64,000 nt of DNA, taken from the NCBI RefSeq assembly GCF_033958435.1, contig NC_134138.1, positions 8,940,001 through 9,004,000 of the forward strand, in the 5' to 3' direction. Below are positions 37,421-49,400 of this stretch, in pieces. Position 1 is the first letter of the stretch. Each line of letters begins with the position of its first letter. The notes below the pieces were generated by a model that was not told the DNA's origin, did not search any database, and was given only the letters and a program-made list of their open reading frames with translations. Source of the stretch: Carettochelys insculpta. Taxonomy: Eukaryota > Chordata > Testudines > Carettochelyidae. The position numbers were made by a program, and so were the translations under genes.

Positions 37421-40400
37421 GAACTCTTCTGTGATGCCCCCTTAGGCAATGTCTACACGGCAGGTGCTATTTTCTGATACAGCGGTATCCCAAAATAACT
37501 GCCCATGTCTAAGGAATGTGCCCGTTGCCACAAAACAGTTTGCAGGAGGAGTACTGGGATGCTTCACAATAGCTCTTTATTTTGGCATGTAGCTGTTTAG
37601 ACAGTGCCACCTGCCAAACTCTCCCATTTTGAGGTTAGACTGTTGTGTAGACACAGCCTAAATGAGCACACAGAATCCAAAGTCCATGGCAGATAGAGGG
37701 AGATCCTGGTTTGGAAGAGGCGGATTATACACCAGGGCCAAATGAACTGGGAAAACTCTTGCTTGGGAAAGGGGGGGCTTCTGGGTAAGCCAATAAGAAC
37801 TGGAAATTCTGCAAAATGGTTGATCAAAATCAGCCAATGGGTCAAGCATGCCGAGGGCAGGAGGGAACAGAACCTGCAAAAAGGAACGAGCAGCACAGCA
37901 GACTGGACAGCACTTTCAGACACAGCACAATGGGCACAGGACAAACGGGAGGGACCAAGGAGGTTCTGTGTCAGCAGGAACTTCTGGTCCATGCAGTTCT
38001 ACAGGGCTGCAATGAATGGCTGTGCATGAGAAAGGGTGGACCATCTCCCTAAGCACAGTCTGCTCTATGACTGCCCAAGAGGTTGCAGCTCTGGATGGAT
38101 CAGAAGGGCAATTGTCCATTCACCTATAGAGGTGGGATGTGCCAGATTTATACACATTTCTCAGGATACCTAAGAGGCGTGAGGCCAGCCTGAGAGATGA
38201 CTCTCTGAGCAAAGACAAAATTGGGCACCCCATAGTGAAGATCCTGGCATCCCACCACCCCTGCCAGGCAGGACAGAGGCCCCAGATAAAAAGTGTTAAA
38301 TTGAAACAAAACTTGGCAAGAGGCCAAGCAGGGTGTGGGTGGGGGAGAGGATAAGCAAAGCAAAGGGGCAGAGTTAGGAGGTGGTGTGGGGACGGGAGTG
38401 AGGGTAGCCCATACACATACACACACACAAAACACCCTGGGACGTGGACACACACACATAGTAAGGTAAAAAAAATGGCCAAGTTCAATCCCCAAACCAG
38501 GTCACTTGTTGATAGCTCACCTGTGATGTGCTCACCTGATCTACAAGCCATATCCACATCCTTCTCAAAATCGGTCTGAAAGACAGAGAAAGCAGAGGGT
38601 GTGGTCAATGGGGCAGGGGAGGGGAGCATGGGAAGTGGAGAGGGGAGGGAAGCCTGAAGTCCCGTGAACATGTCTACACACAAAGTAACATAAATTCAGA
38701 TGGAATGTTGAAAACAAGGGCTCTGTTCACAGCTCTGGAGTCAGACTCTTTGCCTGCTGGCCTCGACGTAGGAGACGCAGGCCCTCCCAAAGAGGACAGT
38801 GGGCACTTCAGCCCTGAGCAGACAATGTCCTAAGTAGCTGTGTGAAGCTTGCCCTTCCACTAAACCAGTCCCTGCCTTGGAATGCTTGCTTGCCACCATC
38901 CCAGAGTATGGGAGAAATGGAGTCACACCAGAACATGGGCTTCCACGTAATACTGTTAAAAACGGCGTGGAAAAGACAGACCTGTTTGATAAATAGTAAC
39001 AGAGAGGAAGCCGTGCTAGTCTATACACTATCAAAACAAAAAGCAGTCAAGTAGCACTTTAAAGACTAGCAAAATAGTTTATTAGATGAGCTTTCGTGGG
39101 ACAGATCCACTTCTTCAGACCATATCCAGACCAGAACAGACCTGGTCTGGATATGGTCTGAAGAAGTGGGTCTGTCCCACAAAAGCTCACCTAATAAACT
39201 ATTTTGCTAGTCTTTAAAGTGCTACTTGACTGCTTTTTGTTCTGTTTGATAAATATTTCCATTCTTGACTGGCTAAGAAGCTGGATGATATTCTCTTATC
39301 ACAGGAAATATTGTTGAGCTTTCCAGTCCATTAGTAACACAGGAGGAGTTTACGCAACATTTACTATAGATAAATGTTTTGAAATCAACAGGCCCAGGTA
39401 ATCCGCACTATTAAAAGAGTCAGCTGAGGAGCTCTGTAGGCTTCTGTTGTCAATTATTAATTATTCTTGAAATATTGGGCAAAGTCCAGAGACAAGAAGG
39501 TCACAAATGAAATTGGCAAGAAAGATCACTTAGGTACTATATGCTGGTTCATCTGACATCAATTCCACGCAAAATAATGGAAAAGCTAACAAAGGATTCA
39601 ACTGAAAATAAGTTAAAGGTGAGGATTATAATTAACACCAGTCAACTTGCTTTTTTGGAAAATAGATCTTGTCAAACACACTTGATTTCATTCTTTGATT
39701 AGATGGCAAGGGTGGTTGGTAAAGTTATAGATTTTAGAAGGCATTGGACTTGGTTTTGCTCAATCTTCTGATTACAAAATTACCATTATAAAATAGTAAT
39801 ACAGCATGAGCAAAATGGATTAAGAACTGGCTAATTGACAGATCAAAAAACAAATGGCTTTCAATGGGGAATCTTCCTTGAATGGGAGTGTTTCTAGTGG
39901 GGATCTGCAGGAATTGTTACTTGAACCAATGCTATTCAATATTTTTATTCATGATCGGAAATAAATATAAGAACACTGATGGTAAAATTTGCAAATGAAA
40001 AACAAGATTGGTGGAGTGGTAAATAAGGATGAGGACACTGCAATCACACTGCGTAATCAGAATTGCTCGGTAAGCAAGGAGCTTTCAAGCAGAATGTATT
40101 TTAATACAACCAAATGCCAAATTATACTTGTAGGAACAAGAATTTCAGGCCGTACCTACAGAATGGGGGATTGTACCCCAGAAAGCAATCTCAGGTTAGT
40201 CTGTAGCTTAAACATGGAAACCTATATATCTGATAGAACTGGAAAGGACCTCCAGAGGTTGTGCCCAGTTCCCTGTACTCACAACAGGACCTATCATCAT
40301 CCCACAGAGATTGTTCTTTTTTTTTTTTTTTCACATTTTGCTTTCCCCTTAAAGAGCTGAGCTCATTACCCTGGGTTTATTATGCCAATGCATTAACCAC

Positions 40401-43400
40401 AGAGCTATCCCTCTCAAATAGCAAGCAGTCCTGTGGCACCTTAGAAACTAACAATTGTATTACTTCATGAACTTTTGTGGGTATAACCCACCAGTGACTC
40501 TGAAAATGATCTAGCTGTTCGAGGGGACAAGCAGCTTAACACAAGCTCTCAGAGTGATGATGTGACAAAGAGGGCAAATGCAATCTCCGTCTGTTTAAAT
40601 AGAGGAACAGTGCCTAGGAGCAGGAAGCTGATTTGAACTCTGTAGACAACATTGCTGAGAACAACACTATAGCCTGTTCTCCTGCCCACATTTTTCAGAG
40701 GGCACAGAAAAAGTGGACATAGCGCAGAAATGAGCTCCAAAAGTGATCTGAGGGCTGGAGACGAGGGCATATGTGGATAGACTCAAAGAGCTCCATGTGT
40801 TCCAACGATCAAACAGAAAATTAAGAAATGACTTAATGACCATTTGTCGGTATCTTCATGAGGACAAAAGAGAAGGTCCTATGGAGCTCTTTCATCTAGC
40901 TGAGAAAGGTGTCACAGGGACAAAAGGCTGGAAGCTGAAGTCAGACAAACTCAAATTAGAAATAGAGAACAAATGTCTAGCAGTGAGAGTGATTAACCTG
41001 CTGAGGGAAATGGTCTATATACAGGAGGTCAGACTGGACGATCTGATAGGCCAGTCTGACTGAGAGCTTTATGAATCTATGAATATGTTGCCTCTCTGGG
41101 CCTGGCTGGCTGGATACTCAGGCAATAAAAGAGAGGAGAGCCCCAACAGGCCTGATGTGGAGCTCACAAGAACCTTGTAAACTGTGAGATTGACCTACTT
41201 ACCCAAAGCTTAAAAATCAGACATGAAAGACCTCTTTGGACATCCAGTTCATCACAGAAGGGGCAGTGAAGGGTTGTTCTCTATAGCATATTCTCCCAGG
41301 GCTATATCTAGTGTAGTTTTAGAGGACTCATGTAAGAGGGTGAAGTTTACTATCTTTGCAGAAAATAAGCTTAAAATAAGCATTGAGAAAGGTACATTAC
41401 TGGAAGGGGGACGAAAAGTACATTGGAGAGATATAGTCTCCTCATAAAGGTTGTCTTGAACATTGTGACCATGATGGGACATGCTCTGAGGGAAGAGATG
41501 TGAAACTGTTGTCTCCCAGCACCATGTTGTACAAGACAGGAAGAGCAGAAAGGCTTGGAAAATGTCTCATCGGAAGGCAGCTGCATGTGAGTTGTGTTGT
41601 CCTTAGACAGCAAGGGTCTGGCCTAATTGAACAACAGAACAGCCCTGTGGGTTGGGAGTCTGAGACCTTCCTTGTTATGAAGGGAATGGGAGATATAAAT
41701 GGGTGGAACTGAGGCTCACCCAAGCTCTAGAATGGTCCAAGCACGGATGGAAAAGGAGGAGAGTGATGACTGCTAAGACTAAGCTGTTGAAACAGAGCCC
41801 TCCTTGGATCCAGGCTAAACACACCTGAGCCCTTTGCAACGAAGCGTGAGGCACTTTATCCTACCATTAGCTGAGCATGTCCATTCTGAAATGACCCTCC
41901 CGAGTCTCCATTGCCCTCTTCTTGACGATCCACTACGCGGCACTTCACTGCATCCTGGACCTGCAGGGGGACATGAATTTGCACACGACTGAGTCACACG
42001 ACAGAGGCACTGTTTAAAGCAAAGCAGCGTTCAACCCTGCTGCAGACAGATTATCATTCCCATGGGCTCTCAGTTTGTTTAGCACTTACACAATGAGTTC
42101 CAAGAGGGCACGTATCTGACACACGAACAGGGCAACTCTGAGGTCCTCCAGGCATATTACATGGGATAACTGAACTTGCATAGGCAGGAATAACCACAAA
42201 TCTATACTGTAACCCATGATATTTACAAAGGATCTGTTGCATGAATCATGACATGGGGGTTTATAATGTCAGTTCAGGAGTCCGCACTGTCTGACAGTAA
42301 GCTCACCGATCTCAATGGAAAGACTCCCAATGGCCATATTATGAGAGGGCCTAAATGCATAATGAAACTAGTTAAAAGACTCAGGTTAGGTCTTTACATG
42401 GTGCAACTGCCCTGATTTCAGTGGCCTGACATGGGAATCTATCAAGACCATTTATTTTAAAATAATTATATCAATTTCATCTGCTTGTATTAGAAAGCTA
42501 CTTGTTGATGTTATCACCTCATTTTATTGCATGGAAAGAACTTAAAAATAAAAGATCTCACTTGGTTAAAGTGAAAGAATGTTTCACTTCTGCTTGCAGT
42601 CCATTTTAATTTATGGATCCCATAAACTAATACTATTCACGTAGTGTTTGGGTTTCCAACACAGCTGGGGACTATTTCAGTACAACTACTTGAAAACATG
42701 TTTGTTTTTTCTTGTTACAGTCTTTAAACATGGATGAAACCTTTTATGCAAATCCTAGGTTTTGTAAAAAAAACTTTTTTTTTTAAACAAAACCTAGCTT
42801 TTGGACCAAAGATAAACTAAATGAGGCTTGTCTCCAAAACTCTATGTCACTGTGCATTTCTAGCATGACTTCCGGCCACCTAGCCACACATCTATCCAGG
42901 CACGTAGGTTCATACTCTTCACTGGGATATCTGTATAGTTGAATAGCATGACCAACTGCTCAAGGGATCAGAGGACTCCCCAGACAGATGGTGGGAAAGT
43001 TTCAATTCCCTACCCAACCTCCAGGAGATGGGTCACATGGAGCTGTCTGGGCTATGCAGTAGGAAACACTGGTGGTGCCCACCTCTCTTCTCAGGATGCA
43101 ATGAACCATCACAATGACAAAACCTTCCAAGGAATCAAAGACAGCGAAGAGGATCTGGAACAGCGCCGACCGCCGATCTGTGATTGCCAGAACTGCAGAC
43201 ATCCACGTGAGTGCCAGGAGAGGTAGGACGACACAGGAGCTCCAAAGTGACGCCCTATCAGGGAAGAGAAAACAAATCCAAGTTCAGATGCACCCCCAGC
43301 CAGTTAAACATTGTGCTCACTTGCAGTAGCCACTTCAGCCTCCTGATCCCAAAGGGCAGTAGAAGAATTTTCCTTAGTAACAATGGACTTGTTCTGGGTG

Positions 43401-46400
43401 ATTTCTGAGCTCCCTGGGGGACGCAGGAGGCTGCTTGGCTCATCATTGCCACTCCCTCAGAGCAGACAGCAGGCATGTCGAGGGGACTGCTTCTCAGTGG
43501 TGCAAGCATGCACAGAAACTCGGGGTGGGAAGGAAGGAGGCAGGCATATCATGTCCCTCTCATGCCCCTCCCACTCCACGCTGCTAATCGCACGGGTGCT
43601 ATTGTCCATGGATAGGACAGAAGATGCAGCCACTGTATGTTGCAAGAGGGAAGCGGAACATCTACATCAAAGCCAGATTGCCTTAGTTAATAGCTTCTGG
43701 TGCCTGGACTGTCATGGTGCTCAGCATATCAGTATTGTGTGGGCTTTTATGTGGAAGGTTAGGATGGCTAGGCTAAAAAGGAGAAAGAGGAACCTGGACA
43801 CTAAGCTCATAGGAGCACTTCTTGCTCTCCATCAAATTTTCCTGACAAACAAGCAGCAAGACAACTAAGGAGGCCATTGGCATCTGTGTCCTCTTATCAA
43901 GGAGCTACTCAGTGCAGATGGAACCCTGCCAAATAAACACCCCCAAAAGAGCAACCAGTTCTAGCTGATGAACCTTCAGCTAATTTTGCAAGTGAATGTA
44001 CTGCTGGCTTGCTGGCCTGTAGGATTCAAGTTGTCTGTTTAGCCATGGTCACACCACAGTCAACCGCAATGCAAACATCCCTGTGCTTTCTGAGCCAGGT
44101 GCTCCAGGACTGAACTGGACAGATCACCTCTCAGTATGAGAAGGCATTTCCATCTCCATGGACCATGCTCACCCTCTTCTTCAACAAGGGAGCCAAACAG
44201 TGCAGGCTATGATAATATATTCTAAAAATCTGGGGACAGAAGTACACAAAGGTAACCATGGGACCCTATCTACAGTAGATGCTTAGCAAGACTACACACA
44301 GAGATGGAAATAACAAGGGGACCTCAAGTTTTTCTGGGTGGAAAATCTTGACTTATGCATAAAGACACATAAATAGGTAGCATGGCATATTATAGGACAC
44401 ATATCATGACTCACTTTACAGCTCTTACATGGGAACCACTGACCATTCAATGACACATGGTCAAGTAAGTCCTTACCCAATGCACACTCATTTGTTAACT
44501 AGGCACAACTCTCAAGGACTTCGCTGAGAGTTTTGCCTGAACAAAGATGGAGAAGAGTGACTATGGACTTCAGGATTTACCTACACAACTTTTCTTGAGT
44601 AAGGATTCTCCAATCATTCCACTGCAATGACTGTAGATTGCAGTGATGCGTTATTTCTGTAATGAATTATGGTACATCAACATTTATTCACACCAACCCA
44701 GGGCCAAGCTCATGAATTTGGCAACTACCTGTGCAATTAAGCAACAACCTGAAAGAGCAAGTAAATTCCAGTGTCACTCCCCTTTCTCCACCAAGAAGAC
44801 AGTTTTGTGTTACTGCATAAGCAAAGAGCCATAACGTGATATGCATGCCCTATAATTGCACATTGGACATTGAATGGAAAATTTGCAACTGACTTTTGAA
44901 TGCTCAGTGTTTGCAGACTGGCTGTAGCTTTTCATCATAGTCATAAACCAGGCAAGTGTTTATGCCCCCTGCCTGCCTCCTGCTGAATTGGCTGAGTGCA
45001 TTTGGTAACAGAACCCTCTGAGAATCATCCTTTGAAACATGATGTCAGTGAAGCTGATGGGTGAACACAACTGAAGTGGCAGAAAAGCCCAATGGAAGGA
45101 TGAGATTTGCCTGATGCCAGGATGCCAGAGGTGTATGCCATGCCAGGGTCAGAGAGTCCAGCACACCAGCTGTCTGTCTGGGCAAAACAGCTCATTCAAG
45201 TTGCTCACCAGACTTGTGGTGGCTAGAAAAAAGGAGGAATAGAGGGCACTAGAATGGGTTTTGCCTCTGGAGTTCCCTGATCTATCACACTCCTGACATA
45301 CAGGAATGGCTACATTAAGGCCATGAGCAGCGAAGCACACATCTGGCTCCAGATACTACAAAGGGCCTGAACCACAACTTAGGTCTGAACCACAAATCCG
45401 GTTGTGGATGAGATTCTACAGCTTGAAACTGTTGCTGCAACAGGATGAGTCCAACCACCAAATGCAAAAAAGTTTGGACTCAGGTTCAGAGTTCAGAATT
45501 GAGGCTAGATTAGGGGGCTTTGGCTCAGGCCTGGTTCTGATCACATTCACACCGTCTACTGCCGTCAGTGAAACTGCTTCTGATTTACGCTATGGCCAGC
45601 TTAGAATTAAGCCCAGGAGCTCCAAAAATAACACTTGGGAGTTAATGTGTGCACAAAAATGGACTCTAAGGGGTCAGGGTTGAATCTGCTTTCCAAAACT
45701 CAGACACAACTGCCGAAGATGGTTCTTGGATCACCTTAAACAACCCTCTTCCACCCTTGAATCAACATCCCTTCCATGGTTCTCCCGTCCTTCTGAGTCT
45801 AGACATTGTGTTGGATGTCACTCCAAAGCTCACTGCAAGCAACCTTTACAGCTGTTATGACACAGCAGATACAACCTGCTCTCTCTAGCTGTCTATACTA
45901 CAAACCTCTGTCTACAAAAGAGGCCTTCTGTCTATAAAACTAAGGAACACCCACACTACAAATGCATTCTGTGTAGAACCTGTTGACAGAACTCAACCTT
46001 TTTCCTGGAAGAGTTTTGTCTTGAAAGTTTGAGACATAGCACCTCTGTAGACAGATTCTGTCAACTAAAAAATAGTGTAGGCACTCCTGCAGGGCCTCTG
46101 TTGACAGTGAGGGCTTCCAGTTCATCGGGTTGCCCTGTTTGCAGAGCTTCCAGTTGGCTGTTCTGTTGACAGAGGGCTGGGTAGTCTGGCTGCTCTCTGT
46201 CAACAGAGGGTGTTGACACGGGGAGCCTGTATTTGGTGTGGACGTGTTCTGTAGACAAAGGTTCTGTTGGCAAAACTCTGTTGACAGTCACTTATGTAGA
46301 CAGAACTTTATAGTGTAGACTCAGCTTAAGTCTCCCCTAAAAAAATAACTCAGAGAATAACTATAAAAATAACACTGGGCTAGACCCTCAACTAATGTAA

Positions 46401-49400
46401 ATTGATATAGTGAAATGTGCTGACACACCCACTAAGGATCTGGCCCAGCTTTCTGATTTGTTTCTGCTTCCTCTTAAAGGGACTTTCTCAGACATACTCA
46501 CCCCTTACAACTGTGAGAGAAATGTGACTTGACACATGATGTGCAATTTTTTTCCCAGGTGGCAGATGGCAACGGACTATAAATCACTTTGATTCCCCTT
46601 TCACAGCTCTGCTTAGCTTTTGAAGTATTAAATGCAAAAGGGTTAGGTTATTTTTTAAGCACATGTCAAGCATGGGGCTTAAGAAGAAAAAACACAGGAA
46701 AGAGAAACACCTGCTGTGCATTGGTTCTGTACTGTGATTCACATGTCCTATATCTTTAGGACAGGGCTCTTTTCACTGAGTAATTTGGAATCCATTAAGC
46801 CTTACATTGTCTTGATATAATTCTTGAGGCCTTTTCACAATCATAGGGCCTAAATTCTATGTCAGCATGTCATGGCACTGGATTGCAACGTGACATGCAG
46901 GTATTGTTAACTAACGGTACTGTGATGCAAAAAGGTTATATAACAGTCCTCTATCATAGTTTGTTAGAGGGGATTAAACCCAAGACCCTTCTGACCTGAG
47001 ATCAAGAAATAAGACTTTTGCCTGGCAGATGAGGTAGATGTTTGTCCTCTTATGTGTGTATCCATGCATTAGACAGAGAAAAAAGATGCACATTCTCTGG
47101 GGTCCTTATAGCATGGATACCATGTTATACCATAAGGGACCTTATAGCATGCATACCAAGCCACTGGAAGACTGAACTAAGATGCTGTTTTAATAAGCCA
47201 TGATCATGGCCCATCACTGCTACATGACAGCACAGAAACTGTACATGTCCAGGGGATTACGTTAGTGTTCCTGTGACATTGTAGGATCCAGAGAAATGGT
47301 GTAATGACATCATGTGAGAAGGCCATAACATAGACCAATAATGTAACATTATGATGTCATGTGACCACATGCCATCCCAAGGCGGTGGCTGTCACATTTC
47401 ATCAACAGAGCACGTTGGCTACAGTTACACTACAGCGATCTGTCTACAGAAGTTACTGTTGGAAGAGATGTTCCGACAAAACTTCTGTTGACAGACTTGA
47501 GTGTACACACGAAAGCCTTAGCAATCTTTGGATCCATTTTGTCAACTAAAGGGCCCTCAAAGCATCCACACAGCTTCTTTGTTGACAGTTTCTGTTGACA
47601 AAACACATTTTGTGTACTCATGTTCCACAAGTTTTGTCTACAAAACCCCAGTTTTGTCTACAAAACTCAGTGTAACTGTCATCATTGTGAAAAAAACTAG
47701 CAAATGCTAGTACGGCAGCTCATGTGGGACCATATTCAGCCTTGTAAAAAGCAAATAAATGTCATGGGCTTTAATCAGAGGATATTCACCAAAACTAGAC
47801 CCCAGGAGCTGCCCTGTCTTGGCATTCCATTTTTGCTGCAGAACAACTATAAATGAGGGAGAATTCAGAGGGGAGTGCCACAAATGACAAAAATGCTTGG
47901 GGAACAAAGACCTGCAATGATGCAAGTTTAAGAGGCCAGCCCATACAGAAAAGAAGACTAAGGTGAGGAGACATAATGGCTGACTAGTGATGTAAAGGCA
48001 TGGTATAGAGTGGACTGAAATCAGTTATTCTCATTGCTCCAGGATGGCAGAGCAAAGATAAAGATGCAGCAGGAAATACACTTAATAACTCAAAGAGCAG
48101 CTTAGGCTATGAAAAAAGCTGCCAGGAGAGGTGGAAATGCCAAAGCTGGAGACAGAGAAGGCTGGGACTTGACACACAACCATCATAGGTGATTTAGGGA
48201 TGGTTATGTCTGGCGGACTGATGCAGAAAGTAGCAATTGGTTGATCTGGAATTCTATCTTAACCCAAATGCTTCTCTATGTCAATAACTGCCCTCCTGTA
48301 GGAAAAGTGGTTTACAGACCACAATATACCTGTTGTCCCAGACAAACCCAAAAGCAGCACAATGGCACTCCTCTTTCCAAGCTGCCCTCCAAGAGGGTGA
48401 CTCCGAGTACCTCAAGAATGCCATAAAAAAGCTAATACTTGTGTTTGCAACCAACGGGCTCTAATGGATCCATCTGGATATGACTGCCCATTTCCCTACA
48501 ATTGCTACTGGGGACTGCACTTCACTCAGGGGCTGGATTCTAAGCCTTGTGAATGGAAGATTGCAAGACCTGACATCTTGCATACATGAACCAACTTCTT
48601 CAGAATCACTTCGGGAGATGATACAGTAGTGGCTGGATGGGTGCCATTCTTAGACACTTCATTATAGCATGGATAGATAAGGCCATCTTGACAAATCAAT
48701 CCAAAATATACAAACCAATAGCTTGCCCCACTAGGTCCAACTAGGTGAGACTGGACGAAATATAGATTTTTTTTAACCAGTCTACGCAGGGGCCTGAAGT
48801 GACAGAGAAGCATCTATATATAGACGGTCCAATCCATTAATCTTCACTCATGGTGCATAGCACTCCCTGAAGTGAGCAGTCCCACTGATGGTACTAACCA
48901 ACCAGGGAAGAGCTACTTAGAGTTAGTAAAGGCCAGAGCATGAGGCCCCAGATGTTCAGCACTTGGAATTTTATAGAAGTGACCACCCACCAAGGAAAGA
49001 CTTCAATGGTCTGAGATCAAGAAGCGGACTGAAGCATCTCTGGAGGACAGGGAACAGCACCTCAACATCCTGATCAATGAAAAATAGAAATGGAATGTCA
49101 AGTGCGAGGACGTCCTTCAAGGACAGTCTCCATGGGAGGCCAGAGAGCCAGAGCAAGGTGCACTAGTGTCTTGATGGAAGCTCATTAAGTGAAGGCAAGA
49201 AGCTAGGAAACCAGCAGCCATAAAGGACATGGCAGGGCACAGCTCATAGAACAAGTTATGCCCAAAGGTAGCCTGAGACCTCGTGATTCTATACCTGATT
49301 CATAGGGAAATTCCATAAACACAGCAAGCTTCAAACTCTGGAAACATGGATTCCCATTGGTTATGACTGTCCAGCAAGAGCCACCCTGGAGACGGCTGAG

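Larger units (their letters stand above)
34915..38535 (-). other. ADGRB1: ADGRB1 intron (3.6 kb)
   Basis: Contains the 705-bp CpG-rich TIR element (36536-37240), GA and GATA microsatellites, and a MITE (37445-37658). The stretch 34915-36535 has no feature that I can name. Confidence 0.85.
39270..41085 (+). mobile_element. Ancient CR1-like LINE, broken
   Basis: Diverged plus-strand LINE. Recognisable words in order are gaaattggcaagaaagatca, attccacgcaaaataatgg, aattgacagatcaaaaaaca, tggggatctgcaggaattg and tttttattcatgatcg around the lost catalytic region, then gacctgataggcc-type 3' sequence (gatgatctgataggccagtc) and tatgaatctatgaa at 41085. Interrupted by a minus CR1 piece (about 40205-40310) and a SINE-like piece (about 40415-40490). 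Confidence 0.7.
38576..41864 (-). other. ADGRB1: ADGRB1 intron (3.3 kb)
   Basis: Contains the snapback SINE-like element (38995-39241) and an ancient plus-strand LINE (39270-41085) broken by younger pieces. Positions 41090-41864 show nothing recognisable. Confidence 0.85.

Noticed and set aside
38120..38683. 187-codon minus frame
   Set aside because: Only 38536-38575 is coding (ADGRB1 40-bp exon with clear splice sites). The rest is intron that happens to be open.
43383..43868. 161-codon plus frame
   Set aside because: No family resemblance, lies in an intron on the opposite strand, and composition is like its surroundings.
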